Assembly (NCBI RefSeq): GCF_000717335.1
Contig: NZ_JNYZ01000023.1
Coordinates: 69,341 to 133,340, forward strand
DNA length: 64,000 nt
Reading direction: 5' to 3'
DNA from: Amycolatopsis jejuensis
GTDB taxonomy: Bacteria; Actinomycetota; Actinomycetes; Mycobacteriales; Pseudonocardiaceae
The notes under the pieces were generated by a model, which was given only the letters and a program-made list of their open reading frames with translations, was not told the DNA's origin and searched no databases. The position numbers and the translations under genes were made by a program. This document shows positions 14,893 to 23,318 of the stretch, piece by piece. How positions within the stretch are numbered: position 1 is the stretch's first letter; each line of letters starts with the position of its first letter.

Positions 14893-16708
14893 GCCGGTAC
14901 TCGGCGAAACCGGTCACGAGCGTGCCCTCGCCCTGCGTGGCCGCGGGCAGCCATTGCTCCAGCTCGTGCACCGCGACGGCGGGGAGATGACCGTCCACAG
15001 TGCACTGGGCACCGGTGACCACCGGCTCGCCGGGCACCGCGCGTAGTTCGACCAGCTTGCGCAGTACGGCGCTCACCGCGGCGGCCGGTGCTTCGATCTC
15101 GAACGCGTGCACCGGCTCGTACACCCGGGTTCCGGCCTCGCGAAGGGCGTCCCGCAGCACAAGCCGGGTCATCCCGCGGAAGTCCCCGGCCGTGCTCACC
15201 GGGGAGGAAAACCCGCTGTGGGTAAGGGTGACCGTGCAGTCGATCACTTCGCGGCCGTGGAGTCCTTCGTGGAGGGTTTCGTACACAGTGTCCTCAATGG
15301 CCTTGTGGAAAGCCAGCGGAAGGGACCCGAGTTCGACCTCGAGGTGGTAGCCGATCCCGGAGCCGGGTGGCGCCGGTTCCACGCGGAGCCCGACGGTGGC
15401 CCAGAAGAACACTCGCTCGTCCGGCGCGCGGTGCCGCACGCAATGTCCAGTCCCAGGTAGACGCTCGACGAGCAGTGGCCGTGACTCCTCGAACTCGGCG
15501 GCGATCACGAACTCCTCGGCGAGTGTCGCGCGGATGACCTCCTTCTGGACCTCGCCGTACAACCGGACGGTGATTTCCCTTTCCCGGCGCCGGATGGTGA
15601 TCAGCGGGTCCTGTTCGGACAGTCTGGTGAGGGCGGAGTACAACGCTCCGGCCTGGTCCGGATCGGCTGGCCGGACGAGGGTTTCCAGGCTTGGTGGTGC
15701 GAAAAGCCGGTCGGGTGGCCGGTCGGTGCCTTCACCCAGCCGGTCGCCGATCCGGATTTCCGGCAAGCCCCGGACCTGCGCGACGTCACCGGCCAGTGCA
15801 TCACCGGTCACCGGGGTGGCGCCGTGTTCGTACACCCGCACGGCGGTGGGCCGACCCTGCCGGAGGGGCTGACGGGCGGTCAGAGAGCCGGAAAACACGC
15901 GTACGTAAGCGATTTTCTCCCCGGCGGGGCCGCGCTCGATCTTGAAGACGGTCGCGTCGAGTGGTCCGTCCGCGCAGCGTTCGCGGGAGGGCAGCAGCTC
16001 GCGTACCCCGCTGACGAGGTCGCCCACCCCGGCGCCGGTGATGGCCGAGCCGAAGAAGACCGGATACACCGCAGCCTTGGCGACCTGGCGTACCAACGCT
16101 TCCCGATAGTCCTCTTCGGACACCTCACCGGCCACATAGGACGCGAGGAACCGGTCGTCTTCGGCGAGGACGTCTGCCAGGTGCTCGTCCGGCGGTAGTG
16201 GCGCGGGCTTCGCTGCGGCGGTACCGATTCCGGTCACTGTGGACACTGCGACACACTTCGGGGAAAGCTTGGTACGCAAGGATTCCAGCAGCTCGGCTTC
16301 GCGAGCTCCGGTGCGGTCGATCTTGTTCACGAACACCAGCACCGGAATGCCGAGCCGGACGAGGGTGCGCATCAGGATGCGGGTCTGCGCCTGCACTCCC
16401 TCCACTGCGGACACGACGAGCACCGCGCCGTCGAGTACGCCGACGGCACGTTCGACCTCCGCGATGAAGTCGGAGTGGCCTGGGGTGTCCACGAGCGTGA
16501 GCCGGTGGCCGGGCGTGCTGACCGCCACGACGGCGGACTTGATCGTGATCCCGCGCCGTCGTTCGAGGTCGAGGGAATCGGTTTGGGTGTTGCCGTCGTC
16601 GACGCGGCCGGCGTGGTCGATCACGCCGGTTTCGAAGAGCAGCCGTTCGGTGAGACTGGTTTTACCGGCGTCGACGTGCGCCAAGATGCCGATGGTGAGT
16701 GCTTTCAT
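14828..16708 (-). CDS. Ribosomal protection GTPase, TetM/Otr(A)-like
   Basis: 626 residues, EF-G-like translational GTPase. G1 is AHVDAGKT (10-17), the switch I RRGITIKSA lies at 51-59, G3 DTPGH at 74-78 and G4 NKID at 128-131. The five-domain EF-G layout with a short domain IV (LTHSGFSSPVSTAGDFRGM) and a C-terminal GAQCTVDGHLPAVAVHELEQWLP region matches TetM/TetO/OtrA rather than EF-G proper. Such proteins free the ribosome from tetracycline; in actinomycetes OtrA-type copies are often intrinsic. The start MKALTIGILAHVDAGKT is standard for the family. No tetracycline synthesis gene lies near it. Whether it confers resistance here is untested. Confidence 0.85.
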   Translation of the reverse strand: MKALTIGILAHVDAGKTSLTERLLFETGVIDHAGRVDDGNTQTDSLDLERRRGITIKSAVVAVSTPGHRLTLVDTPGHSDFIAEVERAVGVLDGAVLVVSAVEGVQAQTRILMRTLVRLGIPVLVFVNKIDRTGAREAELLESLRTKLSPKCVAVSTVTGIGTAAAKPAPLPPDEHLADVLAEDDRFLASYVAGEVSEEDYREALVRQVAKAAVYPVFFGSAITGAGVGDLVSGVRELLPSRERCADGPLDATVFKIERGPAGEKIAYVRVFSGSLTARQPLRQGRPTAVRVYEHGATPVTGDALAGDVAQVRGLPEIRIGDRLGEGTDRPPDRLFAPPSLETLVRPADPDQAGALYSALTRLSEQDPLITIRRREREITVRLYGEVQKEVIRATLAEEFVIAAEFEESRPLLVERLPGTGHCVRHRAPDERVFFWATVGLRVEPAPPGSGIGYHLEVELGSLPLAFHKAIEDTVYETLHEGLHGREVIDCTVTLTHSGFSSPVSTAGDFRGMTRLVLRDALREAGTRVYEPVHAFEIEAPAAAVSAVLRKLVELRAVPGEPVVTGAQCTVDGHLPAVAVHELEQWLPAATQGEGTLVTGFAEYRLKPGGAGPNRAAPSRRGRTAG

Positions 16709-16984
16709 GCAGGTGGAGGTCCTCGGATGCGGGGGACAGGCCGAACTGGGGTCGATCGGACTGTCGGCGCATCGGGTCTCCTAGCAGTCGGAAAGCGGGG
16801 CGGCTGGACGGTACCGCCGGGCACGGTGGCGAGTACACCGATTTTCGGACCCGCCGGTGAAGGGCGCCCGGATTGCGGCGCCTGTCGGTTTCTTATCGAT
16901 CACTCGCCGAGGCCCCTCCGAAGGTGCTCAGCGCCCTACCGTTGGCCGGGTCAGTGGAATTTTCACCTCTCGGGAGCTGTCTCC

Positions 16985-17413
16985 ATGATCACTCGAGTCA
17001 AGGACGTCGCGCTGCTGCTCGGCCGGATCGGCGTCGCGGTGGTGTTTTTCGCGCACGGCCTGCAGAAGTGGGACAACGGGGTCGGCGGCACCACGGCCAT
17101 GTTCGACCAGTTCGGCATCCCGCTGCCGGGGATCGCCGCGGTTCTGGTGATCGTGCTCGAGCTGCTCGGGTCGGTCGCGTTCGTGGCCGGTTTCCTGCTG
17201 CCGGTGGTCGCGATCGGGTACGCGATCGACATGCTGGGCGCGCTGCTCGCCGTGCACGCCTCGAACGGCCTGACCGGCGAGGGCGGTTACGAGCTGGTGC
17301 TCGTGCTCGGCCTCACCGCGCTGGCGCTGGGCTTCAACGGTGGCCGGCTGTCACTGGACCACGTGCTGTTCCGCCGCCGTCGCGAAGGGGCGCACGAGCT
17401 GCAGAACTCATGA
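16985..17413 (+). CDS. DoxX-family membrane protein
   Basis: 142 residues with four hydrophobic helices: VALLLGRIGVAVVFFAHGLQKW, IAAVLVIVLELLGSVAFVAGFLL, VAIGYAIDMLGALLAV and YELVLVLGLTALALGF. FFAHGLQKW after the first helix and the closing RLSLDHVLFRRRR segment are characteristic of DoxX. In mycobacteria DoxX partners SodA and a thiosulfate sulfurtransferase in a membrane redox complex, but many DoxX proteins have no known role. ATG 16985 is used. The stop overlaps the convergent TIGR03089 gene by six bases. The 276 bases upstream (16709-16984) hold no gene and should include its promoter. Confidence 0.85.
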   Translation: MITRVKDVALLLGRIGVAVVFFAHGLQKWDNGVGGTTAMFDQFGIPLPGIAAVLVIVLELLGSVAFVAGFLLPVVAIGYAIDMLGALLAVHASNGLTGEGGYELVLVLGLTALALGFNGGRLSLDHVLFRRRREGAHELQNS

Positions 17414-18112
17414 CGGCAGGTCGGCGGTAGTGCGTTCGGCCTCGCGGCGGGCGGGCAGTTTCGCCGGGTCGGCATGGGTGACCTGGACGAGGTGCGCGCT
17501 CGCCGCGAGCGGGACCAGGAAGCCGTCGAGTACGCCGTCCGGGATCGTCCAGTCTATTGTGGACAGTACCCGGTCGGCGGCAGTCAGGCCGAGTTTCCCG
17601 GCGCGGGCAGTGGCTTCCGTCCATACTTCGTCCACAGTGGACGTGGCGAGTGCCGGAGTGTCCCCGGGTACCGGATGCATCGGGACGAACTGGTCGCCGG
17701 ACATCCGGGCCTCGGTGAGGTAGTCGAGTGCCCCGCCGGACGGGGGTGTGCTCAGCCCGCGGCCCATCGGGTCGAGCGAGACCACCGCGACCGCCGGTGC
17801 GTCAACCTCCTCTTCCGGGCCGGTGAACACCACCCGGGCGCCGTCCGGTTCCGCGACGACGTGCGCGCCGCACCACCACGCGCCGAGCAGCACTCCCGCG
17901 GTCTGCCAGTGCGCGGGCAGCCGCACCGCGACGGCGTCACCCGGCTCGACGTCGAACTCGTCGACCAGCCAGTTCGCCGTTTTCGCCGCCCAGTTCGCCA
18001 GGGTCGCCACGGAGAGTTCCACGCGGCTGCCGACCCGGTCGTCGTAGTGCGTGACCAGCGGTTTTGCCGGTGCGGCCAGAAGCGGGCGGAGCAACTGCTC
18101 GGTGAGACTCAT
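17408..18112 (-). CDS. TIGR03089-family actinobacterial protein
   Basis: 234 residues resembling the N-terminal part of an AMP-binding enzyme: LLAAPAKPLVTHYDDRVGSRVELSVATLANWAAKTANWL is the usual acyl-ligase opening. The phosphate-binding loop and C-terminal lysine domain are missing, so it cannot adenylate a substrate by itself. This truncated form is the TIGR03089 family, conserved in actinobacteria and found next to the LCP and rhamnose genes in M. tuberculosis (Rv3268 region), the same context as here. Its role is unknown. It starts at ATG 18112, 21 bases after the stop of the LCP gene, and is probably co-transcribed with it. Confidence 0.75.
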   Translation of the reverse strand: MSLTEQLLRPLLAAPAKPLVTHYDDRVGSRVELSVATLANWAAKTANWLVDEFDVEPGDAVAVRLPAHWQTAGVLLGAWWCGAHVVAEPDGARVVFTGPEEEVDAPAVAVVSLDPMGRGLSTPPSGGALDYLTEARMSGDQFVPMHPVPGDTPALATSTVDEVWTEATARAGKLGLTAADRVLSTIDWTIPDGVLDGFLVPLAASAHLVQVTHADPAKLPARREAERTTADLPS

Positions 18113-18133
18113 GCGCCAAGGCTAACCGGGCGG

Positions 18134-19693
18134 TCAGTCGACGCAGGGCACGCCCGGCAGCCCGGAGTCGAGCTGCAGCATCGGCGACCCGGCCGCCGCG
18201 CCGCCGCCACCGGCCGGACCGCGCCCGACCAGCCCGGCCACGAACTTCCGCACCGACGGCAGGTCCAGCTCCACGATGCTCTGCCCGTCGGCGCTGCGGC
18301 CGTTCGTGGTGACGACGGGGACGGTGGTGAAGTTCAGATCGCCGGACGCGACGCCCTTGACCTGCTGGGCGAACTCGAGCACGTCGAGGCCGTCGTCGAG
18401 CACGATCGACCGGTGCACCGCGTCCATCAGGCCGTTCATCGTGGACGGGCTGGCCAGCGTGCCCGCCGACAGCACCTTGCGCAGCGCCGAGGACAGGAAC
18501 GCCTGCTGCCGCTTGATCCGGTCGAGGTCGCCGCCCGGCAGGTTCTTGCGCTGGCGCACGAAGGAAAGCGCCTCGCCGCCGGACACCGTCTGCACGCCGC
18601 GGCGGAAGTCCGCGCCGGAGTCCTTGTCCGTGGTCGCGTGGTTCAGGCACACCGGCACGCCGCCGAGCGCCTCGGTGAGCAGGTAGAAACCGAGGAGGTT
18701 GATCTCGGCGTAGTGGTCGACGCGCACCTGGGTGAGATCCTGCACGGTCTGGACCAATGCCCGCCGCCCGGCCCCATCCGAGTCCCGGGCGACTTTCGCC
18801 TGGTCACGCTCGCCGCGTGCGCGGTCCTCCTCCTCGGCGTGCGCCTTGGCCACACCGTACGCGGAGTTGATCTTGGCTTGGCCGCGTCCGGGAACGTCGA
18901 CCCAGCTGTCCCGCGGAATCGACACCGCGGACGCTTTCCCGCCGTTCTTCGGGATCCGCAGCAGGATGACCGTGTCGGTGTTGATTCCGGCTTTTTCTTC
19001 GGTGCGCAACGATTTCAGCATGCTGAGCGGCAGTGGGTTGCCTTGCGCATCGGTACGCGCGTCACTGCCGACGAGCAGGATGTCGGTGGCCCCGTCGTCG
19101 GCAGGCGGCGCCGGGGGTTCCCCCGCACGGGGGGTGAGGACGTCGGTGGTGGGGACGTTGTCCTGGAGCTTGTCCTTGGTGACGTAGGCGTACCCGGTGG
19201 CGCCGAGAGCGAGCAGGGAGACGAGACCGATGGCAATCCGCCTGGTGACCCGGGTTGCGCGACCGGTCCGGCCCTCGGCGGCGGGCGGGGGCTGGGACGG
19301 CTGGGGGAGCTGGATGCGCGGGTGCGGGGAGGGTTTCCAGTCCGCGGCCGGGGTGGGCGCGGGTGCGGCTGGGACGGGCTCGGCGGCGTGTTTCGGCTGC
19401 GAAGGCGCGCTGTTGTCGGCTGCGGGTGCGGCGGGGGTGCCGTCGGCGTCGGCGGCGGCGGGTGCGGGGGCGTCGGCGGCTGCGGCTGCGGTGGTGGGTG
19501 CGGCGGGGGTGCCGTCGGCCGAGGACGTCTCGGTTGAAGTCGCAGGGGTGCCTGACCTGGCGGATTCGTCCTCGACCTCGGCGGAATCCGCGGTCACGGC
19601 GTCCGAAACTGCCGGAGTCTCCGAAACCTCCGCCGATTCCGCCGATTCCGCCGATTCCACTGTCCGGTCTGGTTTGTCCTGGTTTTCACTCAC
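18134..19693 (-). CDS. LytR-CpsA-Psr (LCP) family cell wall ligase, first of pair
   Basis: 519 residues. A 150-residue Ala/Glu/Pro-rich cytoplasmic part precedes one membrane helix (about 152-170, RIAIGLVSLLALGATGYAYV). Outside is the LCP domain: DILLVGSDAR, TDTVILLRIPKNGGKASAVSIPRDSWVDVPG and FVRQRKNLPGGDLDRIKRQQAFL carry the Arg and Asp residues that bind the polyprenyl pyrophosphate. LCP enzymes transfer glycopolymers such as arabinogalactan from the lipid carrier to peptidoglycan. The C-terminus lacks the LytR_C domain but ends GLPGVPCVD, like its tandem partner. GTG 19693 follows GGAGGT by seven bases. The first gene of the pair ends 63 bases upstream. Confidence 0.9.
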   Translation of the reverse strand: MSENQDKPDRTVESAESAESAEVSETPAVSDAVTADSAEVEDESARSGTPATSTETSSADGTPAAPTTAAAAADAPAPAAADADGTPAAPAADNSAPSQPKHAAEPVPAAPAPTPAADWKPSPHPRIQLPQPSQPPPAAEGRTGRATRVTRRIAIGLVSLLALGATGYAYVTKDKLQDNVPTTDVLTPRAGEPPAPPADDGATDILLVGSDARTDAQGNPLPLSMLKSLRTEEKAGINTDTVILLRIPKNGGKASAVSIPRDSWVDVPGRGQAKINSAYGVAKAHAEEEDRARGERDQAKVARDSDGAGRRALVQTVQDLTQVRVDHYAEINLLGFYLLTEALGGVPVCLNHATTDKDSGADFRRGVQTVSGGEALSFVRQRKNLPGGDLDRIKRQQAFLSSALRKVLSAGTLASPSTMNGLMDAVHRSIVLDDGLDVLEFAQQVKGVASGDLNFTTVPVVTTNGRSADGQSIVELDLPSVRKFVAGLVGRGPAGGGGAAAGSPMLQLDSGLPGVPCVD

Positions 19694-19756
19694 CCCATGT
19701 ACCTCCCCGTCCCCAGCCTACGGCCCGCAGCCGGCCGCCACGCTGGGTGCCCGACT

Positions 19757-21289
19757 CTAGTTGACGCAGGGCACATCGCCCGCCGTGATCGGCGGCGCGG
19801 CGGGGGTGGCCGGGGGTGAAGAAGGGGCTGAAGAAGGGGCTGAAGCGGGAGGGGAAGAAGGAGCGTCGGCCGAACCGTGGCGTGCGTCCTTGCCCAGCAG
19901 TACCCGGACGTGTCCGGCGGCGACGTCGGCGTCCGGTTCGGCCTGTGCACTGATCCCGAGGGCCTCGCGGACCAGGTCGGCCGCGGCCTCGTCCGACGGG
20001 TGGTACCGCAGCACCGTGGTGGACCGCGTGGACAGGCCCGTGTCCGGTGCCAGCTGGAAACCCTTGCCCTGCAACAGGTTCCGCAGCGGACCCGCGGCGC
20101 CCGCGCCGGAGCCGTCGAACAGCTCGACCGTCACCTGCCCGGCGCCGGGAAGAGTGCCCGACGGCGGCGGGGCCCCGTCGGAGGTGAGGCGGTCGACGGC
20201 CGCGCGCACCTTGGCCTGGTCGACGCGCAGGACGTCGGCGCCGCCGATCACCGCGTTGCCCTCGGTGGGGATGGTGTGGAACTCGACGTTGCCGCCGGTC
20301 AGCCCGCGCATCTGGGCGGCGAACTCGGCGAGGTCCCAGCCCGCGGACAGCACCACCGACTTCTTCACGGCCTCCACGAGCTGCGCGATCCGCACCGGGT
20401 TGGCCAGTACGTCCGACGACAGCACCTTGCTCGCGAGCCCCGACAGGAACGCCTGCTGCCGCGCGATCCGGTCCAGGTCGCCGTTGGGCAGGTCGTACCG
20501 CTGCCGCACGAAGGCGAGCGCCTGCACGCCCTCGACCGTCTGCTTCCCGGCGGGCAGGTCGACGCCCGACTTCGTCTCCTGCACCGCGTGGTTGAGGCAC
20601 ACCTGCACGCCGCCGATGGCCTTCGTGACCTCGTAGAAGCTGGCCAGGTTCACCTCGGCGTACCGGTCGATCATGCCGGGTTTGCCGATGAACTTCTCGA
20701 GCGTGGCGACCAGGTTCTTGCGCCCGGCGAGCTTGGCCTTCTCGTCGATGTCCTTGCCGTCGGTGTTGCCTTGGGCGCGCAGGGTTTTGGCCGTGTCGTT
20801 GTACGCGTACACATACGCGCTGTTGAGCTTGTGCTTGCCGAAGCCGCCGGTGATCTCGACCCAGGAGTCACGCGGGAAGGAGATGGCGATCGCGTGCTGC
20901 CCGTTCTGCGGGATGTGCACGAGGATCATCGTGTCGGTCTGCTTCTCGCCGTCCGAGTCGCCGGCGTGCAGCATGTCGAGCACCTCGCGGGGCAGCGGGT
21001 TGCCCTGCGCGTCGGTGCGGCTGTCCTGGCCGACCAGGAGGATGTCGACCGCGCCGTCGAGCGGTTTCGCGTGCGCCTGCGGGTCGCCGAAGATCTCGGT
21101 GGTGGAGAAGCCGGACTGCGGGTCGCCGATGAACTGCCAGCCGTACCAGGTCAGGGCCAGCACCACCACCGACAGCACGGACAGCAGGACCTTGCCGCTG
21201 CGCCGCAGCACGACGAACACGCCGCGACCCCGGGGTACCGGCAGCTGTCCGCGGTGCACCGGCAGCGGTGTCCCTGGCCATTCGGCCAC
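19757..21289 (-). CDS. LCP family cell wall ligase with LytR_C domain, second of pair
   Basis: 510 residues from GTG 21289, which has GGGGAGGA three bases ahead; longer frames would run into the divergent rmlB. One membrane helix lies at 32-50. The LCP domain shows DILLVGQDSRTDAQGNPLP, SFPRDSWVEITGGFGKHK and FVRQRYDLPNGDLDRIARQQAFL. A LytR_C domain (about 390-470, GQVTVELFDGSGAGAAGPLRNLL) follows, then a Ser/Pro/Ala tail ending AGDVPCVN. It is divergent from rmlB across a 120-base gap, where promoters for both should lie. Together with the second LCP gene and rhamnose genes it belongs to arabinogalactan assembly and ligation. Confidence 0.9.
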   Translation of the reverse strand: MAEWPGTPLPVHRGQLPVPRGRGVFVVLRRSGKVLLSVLSVVVLALTWYGWQFIGDPQSGFSTTEIFGDPQAHAKPLDGAVDILLVGQDSRTDAQGNPLPREVLDMLHAGDSDGEKQTDTMILVHIPQNGQHAIAISFPRDSWVEITGGFGKHKLNSAYVYAYNDTAKTLRAQGNTDGKDIDEKAKLAGRKNLVATLEKFIGKPGMIDRYAEVNLASFYEVTKAIGGVQVCLNHAVQETKSGVDLPAGKQTVEGVQALAFVRQRYDLPNGDLDRIARQQAFLSGLASKVLSSDVLANPVRIAQLVEAVKKSVVLSAGWDLAEFAAQMRGLTGGNVEFHTIPTEGNAVIGGADVLRVDQAKVRAAVDRLTSDGAPPPSGTLPGAGQVTVELFDGSGAGAAGPLRNLLQGKGFQLAPDTGLSTRSTTVLRYHPSDEAAADLVREALGISAQAEPDADVAAGHVRVLLGKDARHGSADAPSSPPASAPSSAPSSPPATPAAPPITAGDVPCVN

Positions 21290-21409
21290 TGATCCTCCCC
21301 CGGACGCCCCCGCGCGCTCCACTCCTTCGCCGGACTCTACCGACTCCGCTGTGAACCACCCGTAGGCTGGGGGCGACAATGCCCGGTCGGGCAAGAAGGG
21401 TGGACGAGA

Positions 21410-22402
21410 ATGCGGGTCCTGGTCACGGGCGGTGCCGGATTCATCGGATCGCACTACGTGCGGCAGGTGCTGTCAGGGGCGTACCCGACGCTCAGTGACG
21501 CCGAGGTCGTGGTGCTCGACAAGCTCACCTACGCGGGCAACGAGGCCAATCTGGCGCCGGTCGCGAGCAGCCCGCGGCTGCGTTTCGTGCGCGGCGACAT
21601 CTGCGACGCCACGCTGGTGTCCGACCTGATGCAGGGCGTCGACCTGGTCGTCCACTTCGCCGCGGAGTCCCATGTGGACCGTTCGATCCTCGGGTCGGCG
21701 GACTTCGTGCTCACCAACGTGCTCGGCACGCAGACGCTGCTGCAGGCGGCGCTGGAGGCCGAGGCCGGCAAGTTCGTGCACGTGTCCACCGACGAGGTGT
21801 ACGGGTCCATCCCGGACGGTTCGTGGTCGGAAGACCACGTGCTGGAGCCGAATTCGCCGTACTCGGCGTCGAAGGCGTCGTCGGATCTGATCGCCCGCTC
21901 GTATTCGCGCACGCACGGGCTGCCGGTGTGCGTCACGCGGTGCTCGAACAACTACGGCCCGTACCAGTTCCCCGAGAAGGTGATCCCGCTCTTCGTCACC
22001 AACCTGCTCGACGGGCGCAAGGTCCCGCTGTACGGCGACGGGCTGAACGTGCGCGACTGGCTGCACGTGGACGATCACTGCCACGGCATCCAGCTGGTCG
22101 CGGACGGCGGCCGCCCGGGGGAAATCTACAACATCGGCGGCGGTACCGAACTCACCAACCGCGAGCTCACCGAACGGCTGCTCGCGGCGGTCGGCAAGGG
22201 CTGGGAGATGGTCGAGCCGGTCGCCGACCGCAAGGCCCACGATCGGCGGTACTCGGTCGACATCGCGAAGATCAGCGGTGAACTCGGTTACGCTCCGCGG
22301 GTGTCGTTCGAGGACGGTCTGGCCGACACCGTGCGCTGGTACACCGACAACCGCGCGTGGTGGGAGCCGCTGAAGGACCGCGCCGCGCTGGGCACGTCCT
22401 GA
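21410..22402 (+). CDS. rmlB: dTDP-glucose 4,6-dehydratase RmlB
   Basis: 330 residues. It converts dTDP-glucose to dTDP-4-keto-6-deoxyglucose, the second step to dTDP-rhamnose. Extended SDR fold: NAD loop VTGGAGFIGSHYVRQVL, FAAESHVDRSI, the catalytic STDEVYG and YSASKASSDLIARSYSRTHGLP (Tyr and Lys), then RCSNNYGPYQFPEKVIP and NVRDWLHVDDHC. ATG 21410 has AGAAGGG upstream. rmlD follows after 28 bases. Rhamnose is needed for the peptidoglycan-arabinogalactan linker made with WbbL at 35415-36281. Confidence 0.96.
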   Translation: MRVLVTGGAGFIGSHYVRQVLSGAYPTLSDAEVVVLDKLTYAGNEANLAPVASSPRLRFVRGDICDATLVSDLMQGVDLVVHFAAESHVDRSILGSADFVLTNVLGTQTLLQAALEAEAGKFVHVSTDEVYGSIPDGSWSEDHVLEPNSPYSASKASSDLIARSYSRTHGLPVCVTRCSNNYGPYQFPEKVIPLFVTNLLDGRKVPLYGDGLNVRDWLHVDDHCHGIQLVADGGRPGEIYNIGGGTELTNRELTERLLAAVGKGWEMVEPVADRKAHDRRYSVDIAKISGELGYAPRVSFEDGLADTVRWYTDNRAWWEPLKDRAALGTS

Positions 22403-22430
22403 AAACCCTGTCGCAGTAGGAGGTACGCCG

Positions 22431-23315
22431 GTGCAGCTGGCTGTTCTCGTGCCCGGCGGTTCCGGCCAGCTCGGCCGGGACCTGGTGAGTTCCGCGAGCC
22501 CGGAGACGGAGGTGGTGGCGCCCTCTTCGGCGGAGCTGGATCTGACGCAGACGGGCGACGTCGTCCGGGCAGTGAGCGAACTGGCCGAGCGAGCAGCGAA
22601 ATCCGGCGCGTCCCCGGTGGTGATCAACGCGGCGGCGTACACGGCGGTCGACGCTGCGGAAACCGATGAGGCACGGGCGTTCGCGGTCAATGTGGACGGT
22701 CCGCGGGTGCTGGCGGCGGCTTGTACGTCGAGGCGGGTGCCGTTGATCCACGTGTCCACGGACTACGTGTTCCCTGGCGATGCCACGCAACCGTACGAAG
22801 TGGACGATGCCCTTGGCCCGCACAGTGCCTATGGCCGTACCAAGGCTGCGGGCGAGGACGCGGTGCGGGGCTCGGGTGCGTCGGCGTGGATCGTGCGCAC
22901 CAGCTGGGTTTACGGCAAGACCGGCTCGAACTTCGTGAAGACCATCGCCCGCCTGGAATCCGAACGCGCGGAACTGTCCGTTGTGGACGATCAGATCGGC
23001 TCGCCGACCTGGTCGGCCGATCTGGCCGGGGGATTGCTGGAACTGGCGCGCGCCATCGCCACCGGTCACGCCCCGGCGTCGAACGTCCTGCACTGCACCG
23101 GCGGCGGCGAAACCTCTTGGTACCACTTCGCCCAAGCCATCTTCGAAGAGCTGGGCGCCGACCCCGGCCGCATCAAACCCTGTACCACGGCCGAATTCCC
23201 GCGCCCAGCTCCCCGGCCCGCCTATTCGGTACTCTCCAACGCTTCCTGGCAGGCCGCAGGCTTGCCGCCACTACGCAACTGGCGAGAAGCCCTGCACGCC
23301 TACTTCACCGGCTGA
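22431..23315 (+). CDS. rmlD: dTDP-4-dehydrorhamnose reductase RmlD
   Basis: 294 residues. It catalyses the last step of dTDP-rhamnose synthesis, the NADPH reduction of dTDP-4-keto-rhamnose. Motifs: VPGGSGQLGRDLV at the nucleotide loop, NAAAYTAVDAAETDE, HVSTDYVFPGDATQPYEVDD, GRTKAAGEDAV with the catalytic Lys, and VRTSWVYGKTGSNFVKTIARL. GTG 22431 follows AGGAGG. Its stop lies three bases before the stop of the convergent monooxygenase gene, with no room for a terminator hairpin between them. Confidence 0.95.
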   Translation: MQLAVLVPGGSGQLGRDLVSSASPETEVVAPSSAELDLTQTGDVVRAVSELAERAAKSGASPVVINAAAYTAVDAAETDEARAFAVNVDGPRVLAAACTSRRVPLIHVSTDYVFPGDATQPYEVDDALGPHSAYGRTKAAGEDAVRGSGASAWIVRTSWVYGKTGSNFVKTIARLESERAELSVVDDQIGSPTWSADLAGGLLELARAIATGHAPASNVLHCTGGGETSWYHFAQAIFEELGADPGRIKPCTTAEFPRPAPRPAYSVLSNASWQAAGLPPLRNWREALHAYFTG

Positions 23316-23318
23316 CCG

